The notes under the pieces were generated by a model. That model was not told where the DNA came from and made no database searches. It saw nothing but the letters and a program-made list of their open reading frames with translations. 64,000 bases of DNA from a bacterium. GTDB taxonomy: Bacteria > Bacillota_I > Bacilli_A > RF39 > UBA660. The stretch is taken from positions 62,001 through 126,000 of the forward strand of contig JAHZBE010000003.1 of the NCBI GenBank assembly GCA_019423565.1, given 5' to 3'. This document shows positions 8,441 to 16,798 of the stretch, piece after piece. Both the position numbers and the translations under genes were made by a program. Positions within the stretch are counted from its first letter, which is position 1. Each line of letters starts with the position of its first letter.

Positions 8441-10468
8441 TTCTTTATAATCACATGCCGAACATTTTACTTTTCCATCTTTTGTAACTAGCATACTATT
8501 ACATTCAGGGCACTTCTTACCTGTAGGCATATCCCAATAAGCTTCTTTACATTTTGGAAAATTTGAACAGCCATAAAAAACTTTACCCTTTTTTGTTTTT
8601 CTTTCAACAATCTTATTACCACATTTAATGCAGTCACAAACTTCTACGACTTTTTTTTCTTCTTTTTTAATATATTTACATTCTGGATAGTTAGAACAAG
8701 CTATAAATTCACCATATCTACCATTTCTTTTAACTAAATCTTTACCACATTCTGGACATACTTCTCCAGTCTTTTCAGGTTCTTTTTTTTCCATATTATC
8801 AAATGCATCTTTTACCATTGGTTCAAAATCCTCCCAAAATTTCTTTAATAATTCATTCCATACAACAGTTCCACTTGCAATATTATCTAAATCTTCTTCC
8901 ATTTTTGCAGTATATTTTACATTAATTAAATCTTTGAAGAACTCTTGAAGTTTATTTGTTGTTTCTATTCCTATTTCAGTTGGAACAAACTTTTTATCCT
9001 TTTTATTTACATATCCTCTATCTATAATTGTACTTATAGTAGTTGCGTATGTTGATGGTCTACCAATACCTAGACTTTCCATTTCTTTAATTAATGAACT
9101 TTCTGTATATCTTGCTGGTGGTTCTGTAAAGTGTTGTTTTGTCTCTACTTTATCAGTAATAAGATTATCAGATTTATATTTATCTAAATCAGGTAAAATC
9201 TTATCTTCACTCTTTTCAAATTCACTATATACTTTTAAGTAACCATCAAAAGTAATTACACTACCATTAACTTTAAATTTATAATCATTATTATCAAGAA
9301 TAACAATTGTTAATTGTTGTTTTGCATCTTTCATTAAAGAAGCAAGTGCTCTAAAGTAAATAAGTCTATATAACTTATATTCATCATTAGTTAAATATTC
9401 TTTTACTGAATCTGGTGTTCTTGTAATACTTGTTGGTCTTATTGCTTCATGAGCATCTTGTACATTTTCTGTTTTCTTACTCTTTTTTACAAATCCAACA
9501 TATTCTTTACCATAATTTACTTCAATATATTTTAAAGTATTTTGTGCAAACTCATCTGATAATCTAATTGAATCAGTTCTCATATATGTAATTAAACCTA
9601 CTGTTTCACTACCTATATTTATACCTTCATAAAGTTTTTGTGCAACACTCATAGTCTTTTTAGATGAGAAATTAATTTTGTTTACTGCATCTTGCTGCAT
9701 TGTACTTGTTGTATAAGGTGGCTTACTAGCCTTATTCTTATTTTTCTTTTCAGTACTTTCTATTTTATAACTATTAGATAATTTATTTAATATATCTTTT
9801 GCTTCAATTTCATTTTTAATTTCTAATTTAGTATTTTCTTTATAACCAAATAAATTTGCATCAAATGATGGGAATATTGCTTTTATTGTCCAATATTCTT
9901 CTGGAATAAATTTTTCAATTTCTTTTTCTCTATCAACTATTAATTTAAGTGCAACTGATTGTACTCTTCCAGCACTTTTACCGCCCGTTTTTGATTGCAT
10001 TAATTTACTTAATCTAAATCCTATTATTCTATCTAATATTCTTCTTGTTTCTTGACTTCTTACCATAAGATCATCAATTTTTCTAGCATTTTTAAATGAA
10101 TTAACAACTGCATTTTTAGTTATTTCATTAAATACTATTCTTTCATAATCTTTATCATCAATACCAAGAGCATCTTTTAAATGCCAACTAATTGCTTCTC
10201 CCTCACGGTCAGGGTCGGTTGCAAGATATACTTTTTCTGCATTTTTAACTTCTTTTTTTAGTTCTGCAATATCTTTTTTCTTTCCCTTGATTGGTTCATA
10301 ATTTGGCTTAAAACCATCTTCAATATCTACACCAAAACCATATTTACCAGAAGTTGCTAAATCTCTAATATGTCCTTTTGATGATAATACTTTATAATCA
10401 CTACCTAAATATTTTTCTATTGTTTTACTTTTAGCTGGTGATTCCACTATTACTAAATTTTTACTCAT
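8435..10468 (-). CDS. topA: DNA topoisomerase I (type IA)
   Basis: About 677 aa. Relaxes negative supercoils through a single-strand break. N-terminal Toprim domain (NLVIVESPAKSKTIEKYLG, YLATDPDREGEA with the DxD metal site), catalytic Tyr295 in GLITYMRTDS, and three C-terminal C4 zinc ribbons (CPECGKDLV..CSNYPEC, CIKCGNKIV..CSNFPKC, CPECNSMLV..CSAC). Start taken at MSKNLVIVES behind GAAGGGACTGATTTT; a 15-codon longer frame overlaps rnhB and is less likely. Conserved order rbgA-rnhB-topA. Confidence 0.96.
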   Translation of the reverse strand: MSKNLVIVESPAKSKTIEKYLGSDYKVLSSKGHIRDLATSGKYGFGVDIEDGFKPNYEPIKGKKKDIAELKKEVKNAEKVYLATDPDREGEAISWHLKDALGIDDKDYERIVFNEITKNAVVNSFKNARKIDDLMVRSQETRRILDRIIGFRLSKLMQSKTGGKSAGRVQSVALKLIVDREKEIEKFIPEEYWTIKAIFPSFDANLFGYKENTKLEIKNEIEAKDILNKLSNSYKIESTEKKNKNKASKPPYTTSTMQQDAVNKINFSSKKTMSVAQKLYEGINIGSETVGLITYMRTDSIRLSDEFAQNTLKYIEVNYGKEYVGFVKKSKKTENVQDAHEAIRPTSITRTPDSVKEYLTNDEYKLYRLIYFRALASLMKDAKQQLTIVILDNNDYKFKVNGSVITFDGYLKVYSEFEKSEDKILPDLDKYKSDNLITDKVETKQHFTEPPARYTESSLIKEMESLGIGRPSTYATTISTIIDRGYVNKKDKKFVPTEIGIETTNKLQEFFKDLINVKYTAKMEEDLDNIASGTVVWNELLKKFWEDFEPMVKDAFDNMEKKEPEKTGEVCPECGKDLVKRNGRYGEFIACSNYPECKYIKKEEKKVVEVCDCIKCGNKIVERKTKKGKVFYGCSNFPKCKEAYWDMPTGKKCPECNSMLVTKDGKVKCSACDYKEE

Positions 10469-10493
10469 AAAATCAGTCCCTTCATATATTATA

Positions 10494-11132
10494 TTATCTC
10501 TTTTTCCTAACAATTCCCCTATCTAATACATTTTTTACAGGTTTATATGTCATTCTATACTCATCAAACACACCAAATTCATTTATTTTCTCTAAATGTT
10601 CTTTTGTTGGATAACCTTTATGCTTTTTAAAATTATATTCTGGATACTTCTTATCTAGATCAATTAATATTCTATCTCTTGTTACTTTAGCAAGTATTGA
10701 TGCAGCCGCTATTGTTACACTTTTAGCGTCACCCTTTATTATTTTTAATACTGGTATATCAAGTGTTGTTATAGGCATAGCATCAGTTAATAAGTAATCT
10801 ATTTTTACTTTTTTATTTGCTTCTTCATATGCTTTTATCATTGCTTTTCTGCTTGCTTCGTAAATATTTAATTCATCTATTTCTTTAGCAGATACGATTC
10901 CAATTCCATAAGTAACCGCATCTTTTATTATTATATCATATAATTGTTCTCTTTTTTTCTCTGTTAATTTTTTTGAATCATTTATTAAATCATTTTTATA
11001 ACCTTTTGGAAAAACTACACATCCTGCGACAACTGGTCCAACGAGTGGTCCTCTTCCTGCTTCATCTGTTCCCGCTATAAAATTATATCCTTCTTTATAT
11101 AAATTTTCTTCATATTCATACATATTATTCAT
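10494..11132 (-). CDS. rnhB: ribonuclease HII
   Basis: About 212 aa. Cleaves RNA in RNA-DNA hybrids and excises misincorporated ribonucleotides. Contains GTDEAGRGPLVGPVVAG (first catalytic Asp-Glu), the middle Asp in LLTDAMP, and AAASILAKVTRD. Start at the ATG that overlaps the end of rbgA, 8 bases after AAGGT; this 8-base overlap suggests coupling to rbgA. Confidence 0.95.
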   Translation of the reverse strand: MNNMYEYEENLYKEGYNFIAGTDEAGRGPLVGPVVAGCVVFPKGYKNDLINDSKKLTEKKREQLYDIIIKDAVTYGIGIVSAKEIDELNIYEASRKAMIKAYEEANKKVKIDYLLTDAMPITTLDIPVLKIIKGDAKSVTIAAASILAKVTRDRILIDLDKKYPEYNFKKHKGYPTKEHLEKINEFGVFDEYRMTYKPVKNVLDRGIVRKKR

Positions 11133-11988
11133 CAAATGTTACCTTGCCTAAATGACCTTCATTTAAATCCCTTACTATTAAAGCAGATACTTTATCATAA
11201 TCTACTTCATTACCTCTTAATATGCATCCTCTTTTTCTTCCTATTACTTCATATGCATCTGTAAAATCTTCAAAATCTATATTTTCTAGGCCATATCTTT
11301 CTTTTAAATTTTCTTTATAATTAATAAACATATACTTTAATATATAACATGCGACTTCATCAATTGGAAGTATTTCCTCTTTAATTGCTGAAAAACATGC
11401 TAAATTTAATCCTACTTTTTCATCATCTATTTTTGGCCATAATATACCTGGTGAATCCATTAAATCAACATCTTTACTAATTCTTATCCAAGAAAGTTGT
11501 TTTGTTACACCTGGCTTATTACCAACGCCTACTACCTTTTTACCTGCAAGTCTATTAATTAAAGTTGACTTACCTACATTTGGAATACCAATTATAAGCG
11601 CTCTATAGTTTCTTTTCTTTAATCCTTTTGCTTCTCTTTTTTCATTTAATTCTTTTAATACTTCATCTGTTGCAGATTTTATTTTATCTACATTTTTGTT
11701 GCTAATTAAATCCACCAAAACAACTTTATATCCAAGACTTTCATAATACTTAATATGTTTATTTGTCTTATTTAAATCACATAAATCACTTTTAGTCATA
11801 ATTAAAATTCTTGGTTTATTTTTTACTAAATCATCTATATCTTTTATTTTTGATGATATTGGTATTCTAGAATCAACTACTTCATATATTATATCTATTA
11901 AATCTATTTTTTCTTTTATTTGTCTTTTTGTTTTAGCCATATGACCAGGATACCAATTTATATTTGTCTTATTTTCATTATTACTCAT
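11125..11988 (-). CDS. rbgA: ribosome biogenesis GTPase RbgA (YlqF)
   Basis: Circularly permuted GTPase needed for late 50S assembly. Order of motifs is G4 (MTKSDL), G1 P-loop (GIPNVGKSTLINRL), then G3 (DSPG), as expected for YlqF. The N-terminus NINWYPGHMAKTKRQ is the family signature. Start at MSNNEN, 10 bases past GGA of TAGGAAGTG; a GTG three codons upstream is part of the ribosome binding site. Fragments of this gene's 5' end recur at 12.6, 13.6 and 16.8 kb (see findings). Confidence 0.95.
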   Translation of the reverse strand: MSNNENKTNINWYPGHMAKTKRQIKEKIDLIDIIYEVVDSRIPISSKIKDIDDLVKNKPRILIMTKSDLCDLNKTNKHIKYYESLGYKVVLVDLISNKNVDKIKSATDEVLKELNEKREAKGLKKRNYRALIIGIPNVGKSTLINRLAGKKVVGVGNKPGVTKQLSWIRISKDVDLMDSPGILWPKIDDEKVGLNLACFSAIKEEILPIDEVACYILKYMFINYKENLKERYGLENIDFEDFTDAYEVIGRKRGCILRGNEVDYDKVSALIVRDLNEGHLGKVTFDE

Positions 11989-12052
11989 TTTCTTCACTTC
12001 CTATTTTTCTTTTTTCTAAAATTAAATGTTATAAATTCTTCATTTCTACTTC

Positions 12053-12502
12053 TTATGCTAGATACTTTGTCATTGTTAAATTATCAAAATCAAACCCTAA
12101 TTTCTTATATATCGAAATTGCTTTCTCCATATCAGTTCCCAAATTTAATTCACACAAGTTATTTTCCTTAGCAAAATTTATTACTTCTTTTAATAAATTG
12201 GTTTGAATACCTTTATTTCTAAATTCATCACTTGTATAAACATTACATAAATAACCTTTCTTACCATTATCATTACATTGAGGTAAATATTCAATAACTT
12301 GCAAACAACATATAGCAATTATATCATTATCTGTTTCCTCAATAAATGCGTAAAAGTCATTATTTAAATGTTCTTCTAAATATACTTTTGTTATCTTTAA
12401 TAAATTATACTTATCAACATCCTCATCTTCCCAAACCTCATTTTGTTGTTTAATTCTAATTTGAGCAATTTTGTCAATATCCATTTTATTTGCTTTTCTC
12501 AT
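12053..12502 (-). CDS. GNAT-family N-acetyltransferase
   Basis: 149 aa, full-length single GNAT domain. MRKANKMDIDKIAQIRIKQQ opens the fold; VYTSDEFRNKGIQTNLLKEV carries the acetyl-CoA loop (R-N-K-G-I-Q); ISIYKKLGFDF closes it. Substrate unknown. GGAAGG site before ATG. First accessory gene upstream of rbgA, with a repeat module behind its start. Confidence 0.82.
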   Translation of the reverse strand: MRKANKMDIDKIAQIRIKQQNEVWEDEDVDKYNLLKITKVYLEEHLNNDFYAFIEETDNDIIAICCLQVIEYLPQCNDNGKKGYLCNVYTSDEFRNKGIQTNLLKEVINFAKENNLCELNLGTDMEKAISIYKKLGFDFDNLTMTKYLA

Positions 12503-12579
12503 ATATTACCTTCCTATTTTAAGATATTTTGAACGATATTTTTATCAATTCATTCCTATTAATTGATATCAATCATCTT

Positions 12580-12666
12580 ATATTTATTTTCATTCATTTC
12601 AATCAACTCACTTTTTTAAATCTATTTAAGTATAACATAAAAAAAACATATTTTAAACTAATATGC
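12580..12666 (-). repeat. rbgA-proximal repeat module, copy B (terminator, promoter, truncated rbgA start)
   Basis: Minus strand: hairpin CATATT..AATATG with eight T, then TTATGTTATACTTAAATAG, AAAAGTGAGTTGATTGAA and an ATG opening MNENKYKM before a stop. About 60 bases are nearly identical to copy C at 13.6 kb. The ORF start resembles rbgA (MSNNENKTNIN) but is shortened. The rest of 12503-12766 holds no other recognised feature. Confidence 0.6.
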
Positions 12667-12766
12667 CCATTATAGTTAGTTTTATAGCCTTGAATAAAAT
12701 GTAAGCATTAATTATCCATACCTTTCACACTAATATAGTAATTATAACTTAATTTTATATTTCTTC

Positions 12767-13276
12767 TTATTTTATATTGTTAAGAATTCCCTTATTTTTT
12801 AAAACATCTTCCAAATATTCATTTTTTTGAATTCTTAATAGTTCTTTAGGGTGATATTTTTTTATTATTTCATTCCAATTATATAAATTTATTTTTAATT
12901 TATCTGTAAAAACTTTATTATTACCTCTATCATAACATCTCTTTTCCAAAACTTCCTCACTATCCAAAGTTGGATATGCTAAATAGTATTCTATATTATT
13001 TTTTTCAAAAAAATCTAATAAATGCCAGTGCATTGATGTCAATACCACATCATATTTTTTTCTGGCTTCTATAATTGCTTTATAATAGTTATCTGGCCAC
13101 TCAATATTTTCTGGTCTTTCTTTTTTACCTTTTCTTTGCTCATATGGTATATTTTCAAAACCAGTATTATCCCATCTATAATATCCTGATTCCATGTCTA
13201 TAACATTATCATACTTATTTCCAAGAGTTGTTTTACCAATTGCTCCAAATCCCGCTACTATGATTCCCTTACTCAT
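12767..13276 (-). CDS. P-loop nucleotide kinase-like protein
   Basis: 169 aa. Walker A is GFGAIGKTTLG near the N-terminus, followed by NVIDMESGYY, then a second strand VVLTSMHWHLLDFF. The shape resembles small nucleoside/adenylate kinase-like proteins seen in phages and Bacillota, with no lid motif that would name a substrate. Its start overlaps the end of the RyR-domain gene by 8 bases. Good AAGGAG site. Confidence 0.65.
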   Translation of the reverse strand: MSKGIIVAGFGAIGKTTLGNKYDNVIDMESGYYRWDNTGFENIPYEQRKGKKERPENIEWPDNYYKAIIEARKKYDVVLTSMHWHLLDFFEKNNIEYYLAYPTLDSEEVLEKRCYDRGNNKVFTDKLKINLYNWNEIIKKYHPKELLRIQKNEYLEDVLKNKGILNNIK

Positions 13277-13541
13277 CCGAAATTCTCCTTTTTTCTATAC
13301 ATTTTATAATTCTAATTGCCTCTTTTCTATCAGAATCTTTTTCTCTCTCTGATAAGTTTTTATAATTTGTATTTATTTGTCTTGTCCATCTATTTACCAA
13401 TTCCTTTGGTATAGTTAATGTTCCGTCATCGTTAACTATACATTTACTAAATAAATATTTTTGCCACCTTGACCATCTTTCATGTTCAAATTCAGCTAAT
13501 AATTCAATTATATCATCATTTTTCATTGTTATTTTATTCAT
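13269..13541 (-). CDS. RyR-domain-like small protein
   Basis: 90 aa. ELLAEFEHERWSRWQKYLF followed by WTRQINTNYKNLSEREKDSD fits the RyR repeat pattern (E-H-x-R-W ... L-S-E-x-E-K-x-x-D-R) found in stand-alone prokaryotic and phage proteins. Function unknown; in other genomes such proteins sit near nucleotide-metabolism or phage genes, which agrees with the overlapping kinase-like gene downstream. Confidence 0.65.
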   Translation of the reverse strand: MNKITMKNDDIIELLAEFEHERWSRWQKYLFSKCIVNDDGTLTIPKELVNRWTRQINTNYKNLSEREKDSDRKEAIRIIKCIEKRRISDE

Positions 13542-13579
13542 TGCAACCTCATTTTCTATTATGTATAAATTATATATCA

Positions 13580-13675
13580 GTTTATATTTGTTTTATTTTC
13601 ATTCATTTCAATCAACTCACTTTTTAAATCTATTTAAGTATAACATAAAAAAGATAGATTTTATAGTTATCTATC
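13580..13675 (-). repeat. rbgA-proximal repeat module, copy C (terminator, promoter, rbgA-like start)
   Basis: Minus strand order: terminator GATAGAT..ATCTATC with six T (end of the transglutaminase-like gene), TTATGTTATACTTAAATAG, GTGAGTTGATTGAA, then an ORF MNENKTNIN followed by a stop. The coding part matches rbgA codons for NENKTNIN (24 of 27 bases from about 13583). It lies directly before the RyR-domain gene. Confidence 0.65.
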
Positions 13676-14329
13676 CTAATTTTTAGATTTACACACATTA
13701 ATTTCAGTAACAAATTTGTTATTATTATATACTAATTTTGAATTTAATATATTTTCTATATATTCACATTGACTACAACCATATTTTTTAATTTCAAATT
13801 CATATACTTGTAAATGACTTAATATATCTTCATTTATTAAATTCCCAACAGTTCTATTACAATCTATATGTTTTTCCATCTGGTAAAGTATTGCATCTTT
13901 ATATGAGTCAAACTCTTTTATCCCTTTATTTGCATCATCGGAATGTTCAAAATAACAATACTTTTCTGTTTTCTTATCTTTATACACTAGATATGTATGT
14001 GTTACATAATTATTAGATGTACTAAAACAAAACCAAATAAAAAATGTTTTACATTCATAATCATTATTAATAAACCAATCTCTTTCAAGTTCAACTTGAT
14101 CCCAACATGTTCCATAACCATATTTTAATAATCTTTTTGCATCGCATAATTCATACTTCGTCTGACACGCTTTTTGAAACTCTGAATTAATGCTTGCATC
14201 CCATTTATCATAGACTACTTTATCTGTTCCATAAATACCATATTTAATATTTTTGTCCATAAATTCTAATAATTCATTAGGATTTTTTACATTGTTATAA
14301 TTATTTAATCTTTCCACATATTCATTCAT
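13676..14329 (-). CDS. transglutaminase-like (papain-fold) protein
   Basis: 217 aa. A Cys-His-acid arrangement fits the transglutaminase-like superfamily: YGTCWDQVELERDW (Cys), THTYLVYKDK (His), and YCYFEHSDDANKG (acidic). Probably a cytoplasmic peptidase or amidase; no signal peptide. A CxxCxYI pair near the C-terminus may bind metal or form a disulfide. GGAGG site; followed by the terminator of repeat copy C. Confidence 0.65.
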   Translation of the reverse strand: MNEYVERLNNYNNVKNPNELLEFMDKNIKYGIYGTDKVVYDKWDASINSEFQKACQTKYELCDAKRLLKYGYGTCWDQVELERDWFINNDYECKTFFIWFCFSTSNNYVTHTYLVYKDKKTEKYCYFEHSDDANKGIKEFDSYKDAILYQMEKHIDCNRTVGNLINEDILSHLQVYEFEIKKYGCSQCEYIENILNSKLVYNNNKFVTEINVCKSKN

Positions 14330-14384
14330 TTTATTTTTCCTCCAACTTTTTCAAAGTATATTTTTATATATCAGTTTGCAATAA

Positions 14385-15203
14385 CTATTTATATATTAGC
14401 ACTCCTCTATCTTCTTTTGAATCTTCTTTTACTTCACACATATCAAGAAAATCACTATATTTTTTAACATGAGAGAATATATATGACAAAATTACTCCAT
14501 TATCATTTAGATTAAATTTACTTAATAAATTCTTATAATCTTTTTTATTTGCATAATCAATAATATTAGACAAATACACTAAATCATATTTAGAATTTAA
14601 AATACTTGCAAGAGTAAATATATCACCTTCATAAAAATTTAATTCAGCATTTTCAATATTTTTCCTTAATTTATAATAATTTTCATCTTTTAAATAACTT
14701 AATGATTTATATATAAAATCATTTGGCATTGCATCACTTTGAAATAATCTTGAACCAAATATTTCATACCAATCTGTATGACTAAATAATTCATCCCAAT
14801 ACTCTTTATATATACCATTCAAATATTTTCTTATATTATCGTAATATAAATCATCATAATATTCATCAAGTGTTGTTAATGGTGATTCTATAAATAATTT
14901 TACATAATCTTCCTTTTTTAGTGCTTTAAGTGCCGCAAGTTTTAACATCAAGTAATATTTTGGATACTTACTAATATCAAAACAATCAATTATTTTCTTT
15001 TCTGATGTAATTGATTCAATTATTTGATCCCCAGATGATATAACAGATAATATTCTTCTGCTATTTTTTAAATAATCCTTATATATACTTACATCTTCAT
15101 TTGCCATTTTATATATAAATGAACTTGAATGAAATGTACTATTTCCATTTATATTACTTGCTGTATTATCAATAATTTTTAATGATTCAGTAATATCGTC
15201 CAT
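14385..15203 (-). CDS. DUF3419-like putative SAM-dependent methyltransferase
   Basis: About 272 aa from MDDITESL, which follows GGGTGAAAAGC; a longer hydrophobic extension upstream has no site. RILSVISSGDQIIESI and KKIIDCFDISKYPKYYLMLK look like the SAM-binding strand and acidic loop of DUF3419 proteins (the BtaA-like group), and later LVYLSNIIDYA matches motif IV/V. Role unknown. Confidence 0.55.
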   Translation of the reverse strand: MDDITESLKIIDNTASNINGNSTFHSSSFIYKMANEDVSIYKDYLKNSRRILSVISSGDQIIESITSEKKIIDCFDISKYPKYYLMLKLAALKALKKEDYVKLFIESPLTTLDEYYDDLYYDNIRKYLNGIYKEYWDELFSHTDWYEIFGSRLFQSDAMPNDFIYKSLSYLKDENYYKLRKNIENAELNFYEGDIFTLASILNSKYDLVYLSNIIDYANKKDYKNLLSKFNLNDNGVILSYIFSHVKKYSDFLDMCEVKEDSKEDRGVLIYK

Positions 15204-15272
15204 GCTTTTCACCCACTTATAAGCACATATTATACAAAACAATACTAAATAAATCAAATTTTTTTATAATTG

Positions 15273-16280
15273 TTAAAATTCATTATATTCAAGCATTAAT
15301 TTACTATCACTTAAATAATCAATTATTTCTATAACATTATTTTCCCCATCATAGGAAAAATTAGCAACAGTTATACTTTGATCAGTATATTTTTTAGGAC
15401 TTTTAAAGATACTTTTATAATAATCTTCTGTTTCATAATTTAAAATTGTTCTTAAATCTTCAATATTAGCATTATTTTTATCAATTTTATTTATTAATTC
15501 ATTAGACTTTTCATCTCTAAACTTAGAAGATGGTAATGGTTCTATTAAATCAACCTTTTTTGTTGTAAAATGATTTGCTCTCGCATATCTATCTGTAATG
15601 TTAGTCACATATATTTTTTCTATATCTTTTTCTACGTTTATCGTCTCATTGTTTTTAGTATCTAAAATATTTAAACTAAATGCTGAAGCAACCTTTTTAT
15701 TTTTTAATATGCTTATTGCTTCATCTAAGTTTCTTGCTTTCATAACATCTCTAACCATAATATATCTTGAAATATTATTTAACTCAATTTTCGTATCATA
15801 TATATAATTACTTGAAAAAACTAACCCATAACTATTATAACCAAAAGAGCTACCTGTAAGCTTTTCAGCCATTGTATATCCAACAATCCAGTATTTACCA
15901 TAATCATATTTTATTAAAGCAGTATTTTCAGAAGTATATCTTTTATCATCTTCATTATGTGAAAATAAAAATTTTCCATTTTTATCTTTTAAAATTAATG
16001 TTGTACATCCATCAATTCTTTTATAAATTTCTGGAAAAAACATTAATAATAACGAATCTCGACTTACCTCTGCGCCATCTGCTCTTCCATATATTTCTTC
16101 TAAGCAACTAAAAGACTCTTCTTTTAATTTTAGCTCTAATTTTTTTACAATAGAATATATATTTTTATTTAACATTTTTTCATCATATTTTTTTATTTCA
16201 TTTTGTAAATATTCCTTAAAAATATTTCCTACCTTATACCCCATATCATAATCATTACCACTTACAATATATTTTTTCAT
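15273..16280 (-). CDS. C45-family autoprocessing hydrolase/acyltransferase
   Basis: 335 aa. The segment DGCTTLILKDKNGKFLFSHN is the hallmark of the C45 peptidase family (isopenicillin N acyltransferase-like Ntn hydrolases): self-cleavage before the Cys exposes the nucleophile. N-terminal MGYKVGNIFKEYL and YGRADG also fit. Substrate unknown, likely an amide of an acylated amino acid or peptide. Site AAGGA is close (about 2-3 bases) to the ATG. Repeat copy E provides the terminator and promoter region upstream. Confidence 0.75.
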   Translation of the reverse strand: MKKYIVSGNDYDMGYKVGNIFKEYLQNEIKKYDEKMLNKNIYSIVKKLELKLKEESFSCLEEIYGRADGAEVSRDSLLLMFFPEIYKRIDGCTTLILKDKNGKFLFSHNEDDKRYTSENTALIKYDYGKYWIVGYTMAEKLTGSSFGYNSYGLVFSSNYIYDTKIELNNISRYIMVRDVMKARNLDEAISILKNKKVASAFSLNILDTKNNETINVEKDIEKIYVTNITDRYARANHFTTKKVDLIEPLPSSKFRDEKSNELINKIDKNNANIEDLRTILNYETEDYYKSIFKSPKKYTDQSITVANFSYDGENNVIEIIDYLSDSKLMLEYNEF

Positions 16281-16316
16281 AATCCTTGTCTCACTTCTCT
16301 TTAATTTTTCAAAATT

Positions 16317-16366
16317 ATTAATCTACTTTAGTATAACATAAAAAAATAGATTTTGTAGTTATTTAT
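16317..16366 (-). repeat. rbgA-proximal repeat module, copy E (terminator and promoter part)
   Basis: Minus strand ATAACTACAAAATCTAT with T run, then TTATGTTATACTAAAGTAGA. It matches copy C over about 45 bases with several substitutions and lacks the rbgA-like ORF. It follows the nucleotidyltransferase-like gene and precedes the C45 hydrolase. Confidence 0.55.
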
Positions 16367-16772
16367 CTTTCGTTTTTCTATCATTAATATAATTTTCTAC
16401 TAATGGAATTCTTTTCTTATCTTTTTCTCTATTACTATTTTTTATAAAATCATAATAATCATAAATATCTTGAAGATAATATTCACCAAATTTCTCTATC
16501 TTGTTTGGCATCTTTTCATCTAGAATACATTCTACTTTATCATTTACTATATACCAACCATTTTCTTTTTGTACTAAATCATAGTTTTCTTTTAACTCTT
16601 TCAAACCTTTCTCAGTGACTGCAAGATCTAAATCTGCAGCACTATCATATATTCCTCTTAAAACAAGTGAAGCACTTGATAAAATCCAGTACTCACTTTT
16701 TTCTATTTTTAAAGTACTAATTAATTTTTCTAATTTTTTTTTATTCACTATACCATCTCTATTAATTAACAT
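16359..16772 (-). CDS. nucleotidyltransferase-fold protein
   Basis: 137 aa. WILSSASLVLRGIYDSAADL then DLAVTEKG gives the G/S-S-x-x-L..R-G and D-x-D pattern of stand-alone nucleotidyltransferases (MNT or AbiEii-like). Usually these transfer NMP to a protein or RNA; here the partner is unknown. No strong ribosome site: only AGGG 9 bases before ATG, inside an inverted rbgA fragment. Confidence 0.6.
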   Translation of the reverse strand: MLINRDGIVNKKKLEKLISTLKIEKSEYWILSSASLVLRGIYDSAADLDLAVTEKGLKELKENYDLVQKENGWYIVNDKVECILDEKMPNKIEKFGEYYLQDIYDYYDFIKNSNREKDKKRIPLVENYINDRKTKDK

Positions 16773-16796
16773 AAATTGGTACCCTGGTCATATGGC
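16771..16796 (+). repeat. inverted 26-bp fragment of the rbgA coding start
   Basis: Plus strand 16771-16796 is identical at 25 of 26 positions to rbgA codons for INWYPGHMA (minus strand 11961-11936); the single difference is a synonymous Tyr codon (TAC for TAT). It fills almost the whole gap between two minus-strand genes and is inverted relative to rbgA. Confidence 0.75.
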
Positions 16797-16798
16797 AA

